This document shows, one piece after another, positions 34,050-43,914 of a DNA stretch of 64,000 nucleotides. Position numbers and translations under genes: made by a program. Where the stretch lies: NCBI GenBank assembly GCA_001972305.1, contig BDDD01001459.1, positions 490,620 through 554,619 on the forward strand. Reading direction: 5' to 3'. Within the stretch, counting starts at the first letter, position 1; every line of letters starts with the position of its first letter. The notes under the pieces are model-generated. The model did no database searches, was not told where the DNA came from, and saw nothing but the letters and a program-made list of their open reading frames with translations. This stretch comes from Cephalotus follicularis (taxonomy: Eukaryota > Streptophyta > Magnoliopsida > Oxalidales > Cephalotaceae).

Positions 34050-35069
34050 CCAACAGTCTTTCTACTGATGACCTGCACGACCACAGTGGTAACAAACCCC
34101 AGTCCTAGCATCAATCCCCTGACTAGGAGCACCCAGTGAAGTTGTCTGATGAGTCCTGTTCCTCAGGGACTTCGTCGGGGAACCACTGCCCTGCCACTTT
34201 GACAATGCTGGTCTAGACTGACCTTGTGTCTGCCTGCTCTACTGTGCTCGGGCCCTCTCAGCCCTGTCTTCATTCAACACACTTTCCAACAGCCTTGCTT
34301 TCTGGGTAACCTCCACAAAGGTACCCAGCTCCAGTACTCTGATCCGAGACCGAAGATCCGGTCGCAAGCCCCTCAGGAAACTCCGAACCTTCTTTTCCTC
34401 ATCTGCCACCAAATAAGCTGAGTGTCTGGCAAGCTCAACAAACCTGGCCTGGTACTCGGCCACAGTCATCTCCCCCTGACGTAGCTCTAAGAACTCCGTC
34501 TCTCTCCACTCACGCTCAATGCGTGGCACATATGCTGCCAGAAACTCCTTTTGGAACCCCTTCTAGGTGCCTACAACTCCAGTATCCTCCCACTTAGCAC
34601 TGACCATCTCCCACCAGTGAGTGGCCTCTCCCAATAAACGGTACACGGCAAACCTTAATTTTTGCCTATCAGAACACTCCATCACCTCGAAAATCTTCTC
34701 AAGCTCCTGTAACCACCTCTCAGCGGCGGTAGCATCCAACTCTCCCCTGAAACTGGGTGGATTATGTCTCATAAACCTCTCTAGGTTTCTGCCAAACTGG
34801 CTACCATCATCATGTGCACCCTGAGCTGGAGCAATCTGCTGAGCCTAAACATTCAACCTCCGCATGTCCTCCATATTGGCTGCATTAGCGGCCATCTGTT
34901 GCTGATTGGCAGCTATCTGCTGCTGGATATAGTCTGCGATGCGGTCCATGGGGTCTCTCACATTCGGCACTGCCTCCGGTGGAGCATTATGATCTCCTCC
35001 AACATTCACATCCTCTGGGACATCCTCATTCACGGCCCTACGCCTCCTGCACCTTCTTCGACCGTCCAT
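34050..35069 (-). pseudogene. Element B gag capsid region
   Basis: Translation probably began at 35069 (MDGRRRCRRRR), about 90 bases after the primer-binding site. The basic N-terminus leads into IADYIQQQIAANQQQ and then the Retrotrans_gag domain: FMRHNPPSFRGELDATAAER, WLQELEKIFEVMECSD, FAVYRLLGEATHWWE, FLAAYMPRIEREWRETEFLE, LRQGEMTVAEYQARFVEL and LRGLRPDLRSRIRVLEL. Stops near 34845, 34563 and 34239 split it; all are compatible with single C-to-T or G-to-A changes of Gln or Trp codons. It would form the particle shell. Confidence 0.9.
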
Positions 35070-35160
35070 AGGTCCCTATAAGAAAGATGTCATTAGTCCT
35101 CTTGAGGAAACATGTTAATTGCCAAGGATAGTATCCAAGCTAAGCATATAAATGGATATA

Positions 35161-35173
35161 TGCTCTGATACCA
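35161..35173 (-). other. Element B primer-binding site
   Basis: The minus strand reads TGGTATCAGAGCA four bases inside the 5' LTR end. Complementary to initiator-Met tRNA. Confidence 0.9.
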
Positions 35174-35177
35174 CTGC

Positions 35178-36328
35178 TGTCACACCGCGCTTGCATTAAC
35201 AACATACAACATGGCAATTTAACGGATATCCAGCTTATACAGAGAACGGTAAAATTTAAAACTTTTAAACAGACATCAAACTTGCGGAAGCATTTATATA
35301 TAAGCTGAAAGCAAATGGAACCATGCATCCCATACCACATGATTCCCACAACATCCACGGTCAAACATAGGTAAAAAGCCCACAATCGGAGCATGATCCA
35401 AAAGTCGATACAAAACCACGTTAAACATTAGTACGTAATCCAAAGTACAACATGTTTACACAATGCTTTACAAAACACTTAAAGCATAAAACTCCGTCAC
35501 ATCACTGTCCGATACGGCCATGCCCGGCGATATCCAAAACGCAACATCAATCTGCAACAGTAGGGGGTTAGCCTTTGTCCTCACTCGACCAAAGTCATAA
35601 AAACAACATAAGATCAACAAAACCAAGGTATGAAAGCAACAGATGCAGTACATACTATATCTCGATGCATATATATATGGTGGGTACGAAGAGCGTCGCC
35701 AACTCCTGGCCCCGACGTCGTACATCCTGACATCGGCCCTGACTCCGGACGGCACGAAGCAGGTCACAATACAGTAAGTCACCCAGCCAACTCCTGGTCC
35801 CTGAGTCGACCCGACCACTAGTCATCGCTGGCATCTCCGCCACGCAACTAGTACGGCCACAATCAAAATCACAATCAGCAATCACAGTCAAGCTCAATCA
35901 CAGTCACAATCATCTCGTTGCTCAAAACAGTTTTCCAAGTAGTTTATAAAACAAAATACCTGAAAACAAACTCATTTTCACGATGTCACAGTTCTCCGTT
36001 CTCAATATCATAAAACTCAGTTCACGGTGTTTTTGGAAGTCATTTTCACGGTTCGAAAGTATATATTTTCTCAAAACATATATTCTGCCAACACCCACAC
36101 CAGCCGGCTGCTTCCTCACAGTAGCTGGCTACCACGCCTCAGCAAAGGGATCCAGTCGGCTGCCTCCCTGTGGCAGTCGGCTGCCCCCTGCCCAGAAACA
36201 CACCAACAACACACTTTCTTTTAACTTTCAACACACAAAAGAGGGAAAACACGGTTCTGATTAACACAAGGTGCAAAATTACATTGGAAAAGCAATATTA
36301 CACATTAACGAAAACCCCGGGTGTTACA
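35178..36328 (-). repeat. Element B 5' LTR (internally deleted)
   Basis: 1151 bp, from TGTCACACCGCGC to GGGTGTTACA on the + strand. It matches the 3' LTR except for two gaps: roughly 80-90 bp missing near 35673, and about 1.0 kb missing at 36087 (corresponding to about 29180-30188). At the larger junction the shared bases TTCT bridge the two sides. The larger gap removes the whole 13-copy palindrome array but leaves part of the second cluster (36101-36184). Confidence 0.9.
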
Positions 36329-36921
36329 TTACCATACCATATTACAACCTTAAGAGAAAGTCTCCAAGTACCGCTTCAGCAGCTTGTCGCAATGCCATCA
36401 TCAATCTGAAATAGTAGGTATTAGCCTTTGTCCTAACTCGGATAAGCAAGAAAATCGCATGATAACTAATATATGTATGCAATCATGCATGACAGCTTAT
36501 CTTGAAAACAGTAATATATATGTGTCGATATATATGCAAGAAAACATGCCAACTGGCTACAATCATTACAGTCATCAGTGATACCGCACAAGGGTACAAA
36601 CAATCAGTCCAGTAGGTATCCAATGACCAGTAGTAGGCATCAAGATGTCGATAACCCCTAGCCTACGTTGAGCCACCTAACTATTACCCCCACTCCGTTG
36701 ATGATAGGAGGTAAACAGTACTGTCGGCACTTGGCGGGTAGTTAACAGTGCATGGTCTGCGTTGCAGACAATTTTGGTGAATAAGCTTTAGCCAGCTCAT
36801 GGCACCTAGGCTCACCGCCATAGTTAGTGATACACTCTGATCACTAGACCATCGGAACTAGCTGAGACAAATAGTACAGTCTAGTATAGCAATATTACAT
36901 ACATAATATGTAACATAAGTA

Positions 36922-37074
36922 GTTTTCTTTTGAGAAAACGGTAAAACAGTTCAGTAGGAATCTCTGTTGAGAAAATAGTAACAATACCTCTCTGGGGAAG
37001 GAAACAGTAAACAGTGCCTCTTAGTGAAGGAAAACAGTAAACAGTGGAAAACAGTGGTTTTCCCTCTTGGGGAA
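36922..37074. repeat. Mini-hairpin cluster in LTR C
   Basis: Hairpins GTTTTCT-TTTG-AGAAAAC (36922-36939), TCTC-TGTT-GAGA (36961-36972) and TTCCC-TCTTG-GGGAA (about 37060-37074) are separated by repeats of AACAGT. It is homologous to the cluster at 15560-15648. Confidence 0.6.
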
Positions 37075-37251
37075 TATGGTGAACATTTATGCATATAGGA
37101 CTCAGTTGAAATCCTTGAAATCACGTTAAACAGTAGTATTTATGAACACATGATAGATATACTCATCTATAATAGTAACAGTATGCAGTCAAGGATCAAC
37201 AATGATTAAACAGTACATACAACAGTCAAAATTGCATAAACAGTACAGTAA

Positions 37252-37677
37252 GGTGTCGATGTGTAACTATGGCGTCAACGTGCATCCATCACATCAACGT
37301 GTATCAATGGCGTCAATGTGTATAACAGTCCTCCTGGCGTCGACGCGTAACCTAGGTGTCAACGTGTATACAGTATCCTTAAGTATCAATGCACGTACCA
37401 TGCCTATCACTCAACACAGTCCTTTAGGCGTCAACGTGTATCATTAGCATCGACGTATAGCATGGAATCCTTACGCGTTAACACTTCACTTAGCGTCTAT
37501 GCATTAGGTAGGAACCCTACGCGTCAACGTGCATGCATGGTGTCAACGTCTGCTCAGACAGTGACTCTAAGCGACAACGTTCTCTCACATGGCATCGACG
37601 AGAATCAAACGCCAACAGGACAAAATATCAATCATTTCAACATGGTGTTAACGTGTAACGTCTAGGTGTTAACGTGA
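37252..37677. repeat. Palindrome array, GCGTCAACGTG class
   Basis: Copies such as GTGTCGATGTG, GCGTCAACGTG, ACATCAACGTG, GCGTCAATGTG, GCGTCGACGCG and GTGTCAACGTG step by 19, 19, 19, 27, 19 and 27 bp at the left end. Most cores have decayed from GTCGAC to GTCAAC or GTTAAC, as expected of CpG loss. Confidence 0.75.
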
Positions 37678-38230
37678 ATACTGGGTTCATGCATTATTCT
37701 CAGCAACAATCACATAGATCATGCATTCAACCCAAGCAAGCATGAATCCAACAATCCAACGCAAGCATACATGACTATCTTACACAATATGCATGTTATA
37801 TATTCAAAAACATGTCAAAGTTCCTACCTTTGATTCCAAGTTAGGAATCGATGGTCCACCCCTTTAAGCTTTAATCCAATCCTCAGCTTCTCCAAGCTTT
37901 AAGATCCGGTTCAATCACACCAAGTCCAGGTTCCAAGGTCCGGTTTCCAAGCTTTTCTTACCAGCTCAACAATGGTGAGACAGCATCTCTCTCACTCTCT
38001 CCTTCTGTCATTGGTGTGAGTTTTGGAGTAGATGAGAGGAGTTTTCTTTTATGGCTTAATCTCTCATTCCTTCCTCTCCAAATGGCAGTGATGGCAGGTG
38101 ACATGACCTCCATCAATCACCTTTCTCTCACATCTGCCAATTCAGAGCACATGGGGGAGTGTAAAGTCTCACACTTTTGTCCCTCACGCGTCCACTGTCC
38201 TTGTTTTAACTTACTATGCCGACAGTTTAG

Positions 38231-38440
38231 GCATCAACGTCAACGCTGGGTGTCGACTCATTGACTTCATGCCTTGGCGTTAACAAGCTCCCCGAGCCGC
38301 ATTAATGCCTACCCCCTTTACTTCACGATTGATGGACGTCAACGTCCTCGTATGGCGTTAACGCCTTAAGGCGAGAAGCCTTAAGCGCGTTTCAGTGTTA
38401 GTTGGCGTCAACGTCATTTCATGGAGTTGACGCGCAAGCG
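38231..38440. repeat. Second palindrome cluster in LTR C
   Basis: Copies include GCATCAACGTCAACGC, GTGTCGACTC, GGCGTTAACAAG, GGACGTCAACGTCC, GGCGTTAACGCC, GGCGTCAACGTC and GAGTTGACGCGC. It lies near the LTR start, as the second clusters do in the 15545 LTR and in LTR B. Confidence 0.65.
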
Positions 38441-38671
38441 CCCTGAGTCCTTTGCATTCGACACTTAGATTTATCTTCCTACCAAATAAGCCCTTAGCTT
38501 ATGCAATCATCTTCAAACAATATCAACAACAATAAGCTAATAAAAGGACAAATAGCAAATAAATCTCAGATCAATGTATAATTTATTCATGAATTATACA
38601 ATGTACATCAAATTGAAATTGGGGTCATTACATCCTCCCCTACTTACAGAAAATTCATCCCTGAATTTAGT

Positions 38672-39048
38672 TTACATTCCAAACAGGTGAGGGAATGTCT
38701 CAATCATCTCCGCTTCACGTTCCCATGTAGCTTCATCAACACTGTGAACCTGCCACAATACCTTCACAATAGGAATAGTCTTGTTCCTCAACACTTTCTC
38801 CTTTCTGTCCAGAATTTGTACGAGCCGTTCTTCGTACGATAGGTCATCACTGATAAAATAAGGGTCATAGCTCAATCTATGAGAAGGGTCAGGTACGTAT
38901 TTTTGTAGTATGGAAACATGGAATACTTTGTGTATATTCGACAAGTTGGGCGACAACGCTATCTCGTATGCAACTTCCCCAACTCTATCCAGTATCTTAT
39001 ACGGTCCAATATATCGTGGAGCTAATTTTCCTTTCATGCCAAACCCGT
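38672..39048 (-). pseudogene. Chromovirus C integrase C-terminus
   Basis: The minus strand reads GFGMKGKLAPRYIGPYKIL, RVGEVAYEIALSPNLS, IHKVFHVSILQKYVPDPSH, LSYDPYFISDDLSYEE, VLRNKTIPIVKVLWQVHSVD and EATWEREAEMIETFPHLFGM. This is the integrase C-terminal SH3-like segment plus the chromo-like tail, about 122 residues, intact to its stop at 38672. The polypurine tract and 3' LTR follow. Everything upstream is lost at about 39048, where the oppositely oriented element D begins. Confidence 0.9.
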
Positions 39049-40100
39049 GTTAATTGAGTTATGCACCAGTAGAATCTGGGAAAGGGTCGTCGAGAGCAAG
39101 TTGCTGAGAAGACTACACCAGTTTATGCTCATGTGGATTGGGGAGTTAGGGACCAGCCTGACACTCCAGTTTATGTTTGGCTTGAGAGGTTCCAAAAGCA
39201 GAGGTCGCAGTCTTTTAGCTCAGCATCGACACCTGTTGAGGCTGAGCACTGGGCACACATGGAACAGATATTTGATGTGTTGGGTTGTGATGATGAGCAG
39301 AAGGCTAAATTGGTTGCTTAGAAGCTTGAAGGTGATGCTCAAAGGTCATGGAAAACCTTGAAGTTGGATAAGAGTGGAAGGTTTATTGATGCTTTATCCT
39401 GGTCGGGCTTCTGTGAAGTTTTCCACCAGTAGTATTTTCCCACTCTTGACTAGGAGGCTTTTGTAACAGAGTATGTGAATACAGGGCAAAAATATGGATA
39501 GTCAGTTACTGAGTTCTTAGCCTGGTTCACCAGATTGGCAGGATTTGCTGGATCCATGGCGGGGACGGCAGAGGAACAGGCTAAGAAGTTTAAGTGTAAG
39601 TTACACTATCATCTTAGAGGTAAAATGATAAATTCAAGGTTTGCTAATGTTTCTGAAGTTGCCAATGCTGCGAAGAACATAGTGTTGGAGAGGTTAGACT
39701 TCCAGGCAGCTCAACAAGAAGGAGAAAGAAAGTGAGGCAGAGCTGATGCACAGGGTCAGAATTTTGGGTAGCAAAATAAAGGGCAAGGTGGTCAGTGGAA
39801 TAAAGGTCGTGACAATAAGCAGTAGAAGAAGAATAATGATCAAAACAAGGGTGGAGGACAGCAGCGTCAGCAAGGTAATGATCAAAGGCAAGCTCAGGGA
39901 GCTGGTGGTGTGGGTAACCCCAATGTTCAGATTGCACAGTGCGAGACTTGTGGGAAGAGGCATCCGGTTGGGACTTGTGACAAGGCTACTGGGGCCTGTT
40001 TTGTGTGCGGATAGCTGGGTCATCGCTTTATGGATTATCAGGAACCTCATACGTAGGAGAGGAGAGGCAATGGCGGATATGCGAGACAGCGCAAGGACAA
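39049..40100 (+). pseudogene. Element D gag
   Basis: In frame 1 the protein reads KGRREQVAEKTTPVYAHVDW, YVWLERFQKQRSQSF, EHWAHMEQIFDVLGCDDEQK, LEGDAQRSWKTLKLDKSG, TEFLAWFTRLAGFAGSMAG, LHYHLRGKMINSRFANVSEV and [18 protein letters not shown] Gln/Gly-rich linker leads to the zinc knuckle [18 protein letters not shown]-stop-LGHRF. At least nine stops interrupt it, mostly CAG to TAG (for example in HQ-stop-YFP and the knuckle CGQLGH). The element starts abruptly inside gag; its 5' LTR and primer site are lost. Confidence 0.85.
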
Positions 40101-40898
40101 GGTTCGTGGCAGACCTTCTCCCTATTGATATGCATGATTTTGATATGATTCTTGGCATGGATATGTTGGATCAACATCAAGCTTCGATTGATTGTCATGC
40201 TCGAAGGATTTTATTTGGAGATGTTGATAAACCTGATTTTATTTACCAGGGTTCACGACCGAGGAAGGATGTCAAGATAATCTCCATTTTGAACGCTCAG
40301 AAGTTGGTAGCTAATGGTGCTGAGGGATTCTTGGCAGTTGTGAAAGATGTCTCTAAGCATGAACCTCGCCTTGAGGATTATATTGTGGTTAGAGAGTTTT
40401 TAGATGTGTTTCTGGAGGAGTTATCGGGATTGCCACTGAAACAGGAAGTGGAGTTTACCATCGAACTCATTCCTGAGGTAGCACCTATATCTAAAGCACC
40501 TTATTGGATGGCATCGCTTAAGTTGCAAGAGCTGAAGGAGCATTTGCAAGAGTTGTTAGATCGGTGTTTTATCCGGCCGAGTGTTTCGCCGTGGGGGGCT
40601 CCAGTTCTGTTTGTAAAGAAAAACGACTGTTCTATGAGACTATGCATAGACTACAGGGAGCTGAATCGGATTACTATCAGGAATAAATACCCTTTGCCTA
40701 GGATTGATGACCTATTTGATCAACTCTAAGGTGCACGGTATTTTTCTAAGATAGATCTGAGGGCTGGATATCATCAGCTATAGGTAAAGGATGAAGACGT
40801 GCCCAATACTGCTTTCCACACACGGTATGGCCATTATGAGTTTCTAGTGATGCCGTTCGGACTTACGAATACGCCAGCAGTCTTCATGGATCTAATGA
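40101..40898 (+). pseudogene. Element D protease end and RT, first part
   Basis: The frame changes after gag and a deletion removes the protease active site; only its end remains ([33 protein letters not shown]). Then come [88 protein letters not shown] and [20 protein letters not shown]. Stops occur near 40728 and 40782. The frame breaks off at FMDLM, precisely where element E inserted; RT resumes at 49399. Confidence 0.87.
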
Positions 40899-41070
40899 TG
40901 TAATAACTGCAAATTTCAATTAATGTATATCGCTCCAATTTTAAATAAAATGTACATTTTAATTGAGATTATTTGTCCAATTATCATAATAATTGTGATT
41001 GGTGAATGCTTGGATTGAATGGAGATACAAATTGGTAAAACTAACTTAAGGAACCCTAAAAGCAGCTCAA

Positions 41071-41151
41071 ACAGCCGACTGTCACAGGGTAGTAGTCGAC
41101 TGTCTGATGCGTGGTGTGACAGTCAACTGCCTGTTAAAGACAGTCGATTGG
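41071..41151. repeat. Palindrome group, CAGTCGACTG class, element E 5' LTR
   Basis: ACAGCCGACTG, TAGTCGACTG, ACAGTCAACTG and ACAGTCGATTG. The corresponding group in the 3' LTR lies at 46941-47022. Confidence 0.7.
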
Positions 41152-41670
41152 AATGGTACAGAACAGGTGTCTGTGTATGCTTGTGAGACAGAGCAGAGGC
41201 AATGCATCATAGGCAGGTGTCACGTGAGCCAGCAGCTTGCATAGCATGCAAAAAAAAAAAAAAAGGAGTGCCTTGCATGTGCTCTGCAGACCTGCAACCT
41301 GCAAAACAAAAATGGGAAGAAGAGAAAAGTGAGAAAGAAGTGAACATGTGAGAGAGAGAAGGAGGAATTGTTGAAGGGAAGTAATGACACGAACTGAGCC
41401 TTATACCGGTAGTAATTGACATGATCTATCATCTTCGGAGTGAAGGGTGATAGATAGGTGGTGCACAGTTGGTGCTAGGAGTTAGCGACATGTGACACCC
41501 GAACCACTGTACTGATTGATTGTACCCTTGTGCGGTATTCTTGCATTGTACTGTCTATGGCCACTTGGAATGATTGCTTATTTATTGGAATATTTAAAAA
41601 TGCTATTTTATAAATAAAATGTCACACATGTTGCATCTATAGATTCAATTATCATGCATTATATTCCTAC

Positions 41671-41695
41671 TTAGCCAAGGGAGGACAATGGCTAA
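41671..41695 (+). other. Conserved LTR hairpin
   Basis: TTAGCCA and TGGCTAA form a 7-bp stem around an 11-nt purine-rich loop containing GAGGACAA. The 3' LTR copy is at 49028-49052 with 6 paired bases. Related sequences occur on the minus strand of LTRs B and C. Confidence 0.55.
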
Positions 41696-42039
41696 CCCCT
41701 ACAATTCCAGATTAAGCAAGGGCGTTCGGAGAGTGCTGCTGAAGCTTGGAGAGCTCTATTCTGCTTAAGGTTGTTATTTTTTATGATGTACTGTATTTGT
41801 AATGAACGATCACACTACGTGTTGTTGTTTTACTTTCCTTATGTAAAAGGATAGTTGCTGGTATTGTGCCAGCACGTAGTATGGGCTGCGTGCGGATGGA
41901 TTTTATTTTATAATCTTGTTTATGGAATGCTTCCGCTATGGTTTTGTGAACCTTAATATTTATTGCTGGATTATTTACTTATTCCTGATATCACCACATA
42001 TGTTATCTAAATGTAATGGAATAACGGGGTGTGATAGCA

Positions 42040-42051
42040 TGGTATCAGAGC
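42040..42051 (+). other. Element E primer-binding site
   Basis: TGGTATCAGAGC, three bases after the 5' LTR end; complementary to initiator-Met tRNA. Confidence 0.92.
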
Positions 42052-42139
42052 ATATTCCATATATGCTAGCTGGGATAAGTTTTTCGAAAATTAAGTGAAT
42101 TGTTTCCTAATGATTATGTCATTCCATATAGGAAACCGA

Positions 42140-43153
42140 ATGGACATGCGAAGAGGTAGAAAAGGAAGGCGTAGAGCCGCCGAAGGAGTCAATGCACCGC
42201 CAGTGACCGAACATGATCCGCCATCGAATGAAGGAGTGAATATTCCTCCAGTACAAGACGAGAGGAGTAATTTTGACCGCATGCCTGATCTTTTCCAACA
42301 GCAGATGGAAGGTAATGCGGCGAACATGGAACAGATTCGGCAAATGTACGAGGCTAACCGGGCCTATCAGCAGGCTCCTAAAGCTTGTCATACTGGTGGA
42401 TTTGGCCGAGATCTAGAGCGGTTGATGAGACAGAATCCTCCGACATTCATTGGTAAGCTGAATGCTACTGTGGCCGAGCAGTGGATTAAAGATTTGGAGA
42501 AAATATTTGCTGTCCAGGAATGTACTGATGAGCATAAACTCAACTTTGTTGTGTACCGATTATGGGGCGAGGCTACCTATTGGTGGGAAAGGACTGAGGC
42601 AAAGTGGGAATCTCGTAGACTTGATAGGACTTGGGACAGATTTCAGTCTGAGTTCCTTACAACTTATGTGCCACAGATAGAACGTGACCGGAGGGAGACC
42701 GAACTGATGGAGTTACGTCAAGGGGATATGACAGTAGCTCAGTACCAGACTAGATTTGTGGAGCTGCCAAGACATACACCTTACCTTGTGGAGGGTGAAT
42801 CGCGAATGATCCGAAGGTTTCTGAAAGGCCTTCGACCTGACATCAGATCTAAACTGTTGATGTTCAAACTGACCTCTTTTGTAGATATTGCTGAAAGGGA
42901 AATGATTTTGGAAGCCGATGCGAATGAAAGGACAGCAGAACGGTCTCGTACTAGTCAATCGAGGGCCGCACAGTCACAGGGGCAGGGGAGAAATAATACT
43001 GCTAAGTCAATAAAGTCTGACAACAGATGTCAAGGAGGTTCTTGACGCAGAAATTCACGCTCAAGGACTCCTAACTGAAGCGGTCAACATAATGCAGGTG
43101 GATGTACTTTTTGTGGTCATCAGAACCATGACGAGACTGAGTTCTGGAAAAAG
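42140..43153 (+). pseudogene. Element E gag
   Basis: The likely start is the ATG at 42140 (MDMRRGRKGRRRAAEG), matching the basic N-terminus of element B; an upstream in-frame ATG at 42095 lies close to the primer-binding site. The Retrotrans_gag domain reads LERLMRQNPPTFIGKLNAT, WIKDLEKIFAVQECTD, FVVYRLWGEATYWWE, FLTTYVPQIERDRRETELME, LRQGDMTVAQYQTRFVELP and LKGLRPDIRSKLLMFKL. The zinc knuckle is CTFCGHQNHDETEFWKK, with Phe where the last Cys is expected. Two stops (43043 and 43076) both fit CGA to TGA. About 300 residues remain open before them. Confidence 0.9.
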
Positions 43154-43914
43154 ATGGGGAAATCCCTGAGGTTTGGTTCACAAGAACATATGCTGAACGG
43201 TTTCCCAATGATGAGGGATCAAGCACGCGGCCAACAGGGAAGTGCTGGTGCGAGTGGTAGTGTTGTAGCTGCCCAACCGTGGAAGGATACCGGAAAGGGA
43301 ATTGTGAAAGGTAGGGTCTACACCTTATCTAGAGATGATGAGCCAGAATCTACTACTGTTGTGGGAGGTACTATTTACATATCTGGCATACTAGCTCATG
43401 TATTGATTGACCCTGGTGCGACACATTCATTCATTGCATCTGAATTTGCTCGCAATTTGCACGGTATTACTTCTAAACTATCTTATGTATTGGAAGTGAG
43501 TACTCCTGCGTGTACTTGTCTTCTATCTGACACTATAATGAGAGATTGTGATATCACGGTAGCTGGGATTCAGTTATCTGCTGACCTGATAGTATTACCT
43601 ATCCGGGATTTTGATGTAATCTTGGGGATGGACTGGCTATATACTCATCATGCTTGTGTTGATTGCTACAATAAGATGATGACTTTTTATCTTCAAGATG
43701 GAAATGAGTGCAAGTTTATCGGGGAGAAGAATGTTTCTGCTCCGATCATTTCGTATGCTCAAGCACAGAAGTATCTCAAGCAAGGATGTGAAGGCTATTT
43801 GGCATATGTGATTGATCATACGAAAGGTACGCCTAGTATTGAACAAGTGCCTGTTGTATGTGAATTTCCTGATGTATTTCTGGGTGATCTCACTTCGTTG
43901 CCACCGGAGAGATA
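43154..43914 (+). pseudogene. Element E protease
   Basis: In the same frame as gag: WKDTGKGIVKGRVYTLSRDD, then AHVLIDPGATHSFIASEFA, LIVLPIRDFDVILGMDWLY, CVDCYNKMMTFYLQDG and [20 protein letters not shown]. The fold of a retroviral aspartic protease is clear, but the active-site triplet is DPG in place of DSG, so it would be inactive. The frame is lost at about 43910 by a one-base change before the RT leader. Confidence 0.88.

Larger units (their letters stand above)
28188..36328 (-). mobile_element. Complete chromovirus-type Ty3/gypsy element B
   Basis: On the minus strand the order is 5' LTR (36328-35178), primer-binding site, gag-protease (35069-33156), RT, RNase H and integrase (33163-30500), polypurine tract (30442-30429) and 3' LTR (30428-28188). 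It is flanked by a perfect TTACC duplication (28183-28187 and 36329-36333) inside the LTR of element C. Gag, protease and the start of RT share one frame; a single frameshift near 33160 puts the rest of pol in another, with about a dozen stops. The 5' LTR is about 1.1 kb shorter than the 3' LTR. The IN C-terminus resembles Tekay/Del chromoviruses. Confidence 0.92.
36334..38632 (-). mobile_element. Chromovirus C 3' LTR, main part
   Basis: It continues the LTR begun at 27968 and ends at GGGGTCATTACA (minus-strand start TGTAATGACC). The polypurine tract TCCTCCCCTACTTAC (as read on +) follows directly at 38633-38647. Contents left to right: a conserved box near 36388-36440 shared with LTRs B and E, a mini-hairpin cluster (36922-37074), a palindrome array of the GCGTCAACG class (37252-37677), and a second array (38231-38440). 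No gene is credible inside it. Confidence 0.85.
40899..42036 (+). repeat. Element E 5' LTR (internally deleted)
   Basis: 1138 bp, from TGTAATAACTGC to GGGTGTGATA (the 3' copy ends GTGTGACA). At about 41417 the sequence jumps from GAGCCTTATA to CCGGTAGTAATTG, skipping the equivalent of about 47222-48765 in the 3' LTR. It keeps the first palindrome group (41071-41151) and a poly-A run near 41250. A hairpin with stem TTAGCCA/TGGCTAA lies at 41671-41695. Confidence 0.92.

Noticed and set aside
39746..40158. Minus-strand and alternate-frame reading frames over the element D gag region
   Set aside because: They are shadows of the gag frame, which shows clear capsid and zinc-knuckle motifs.
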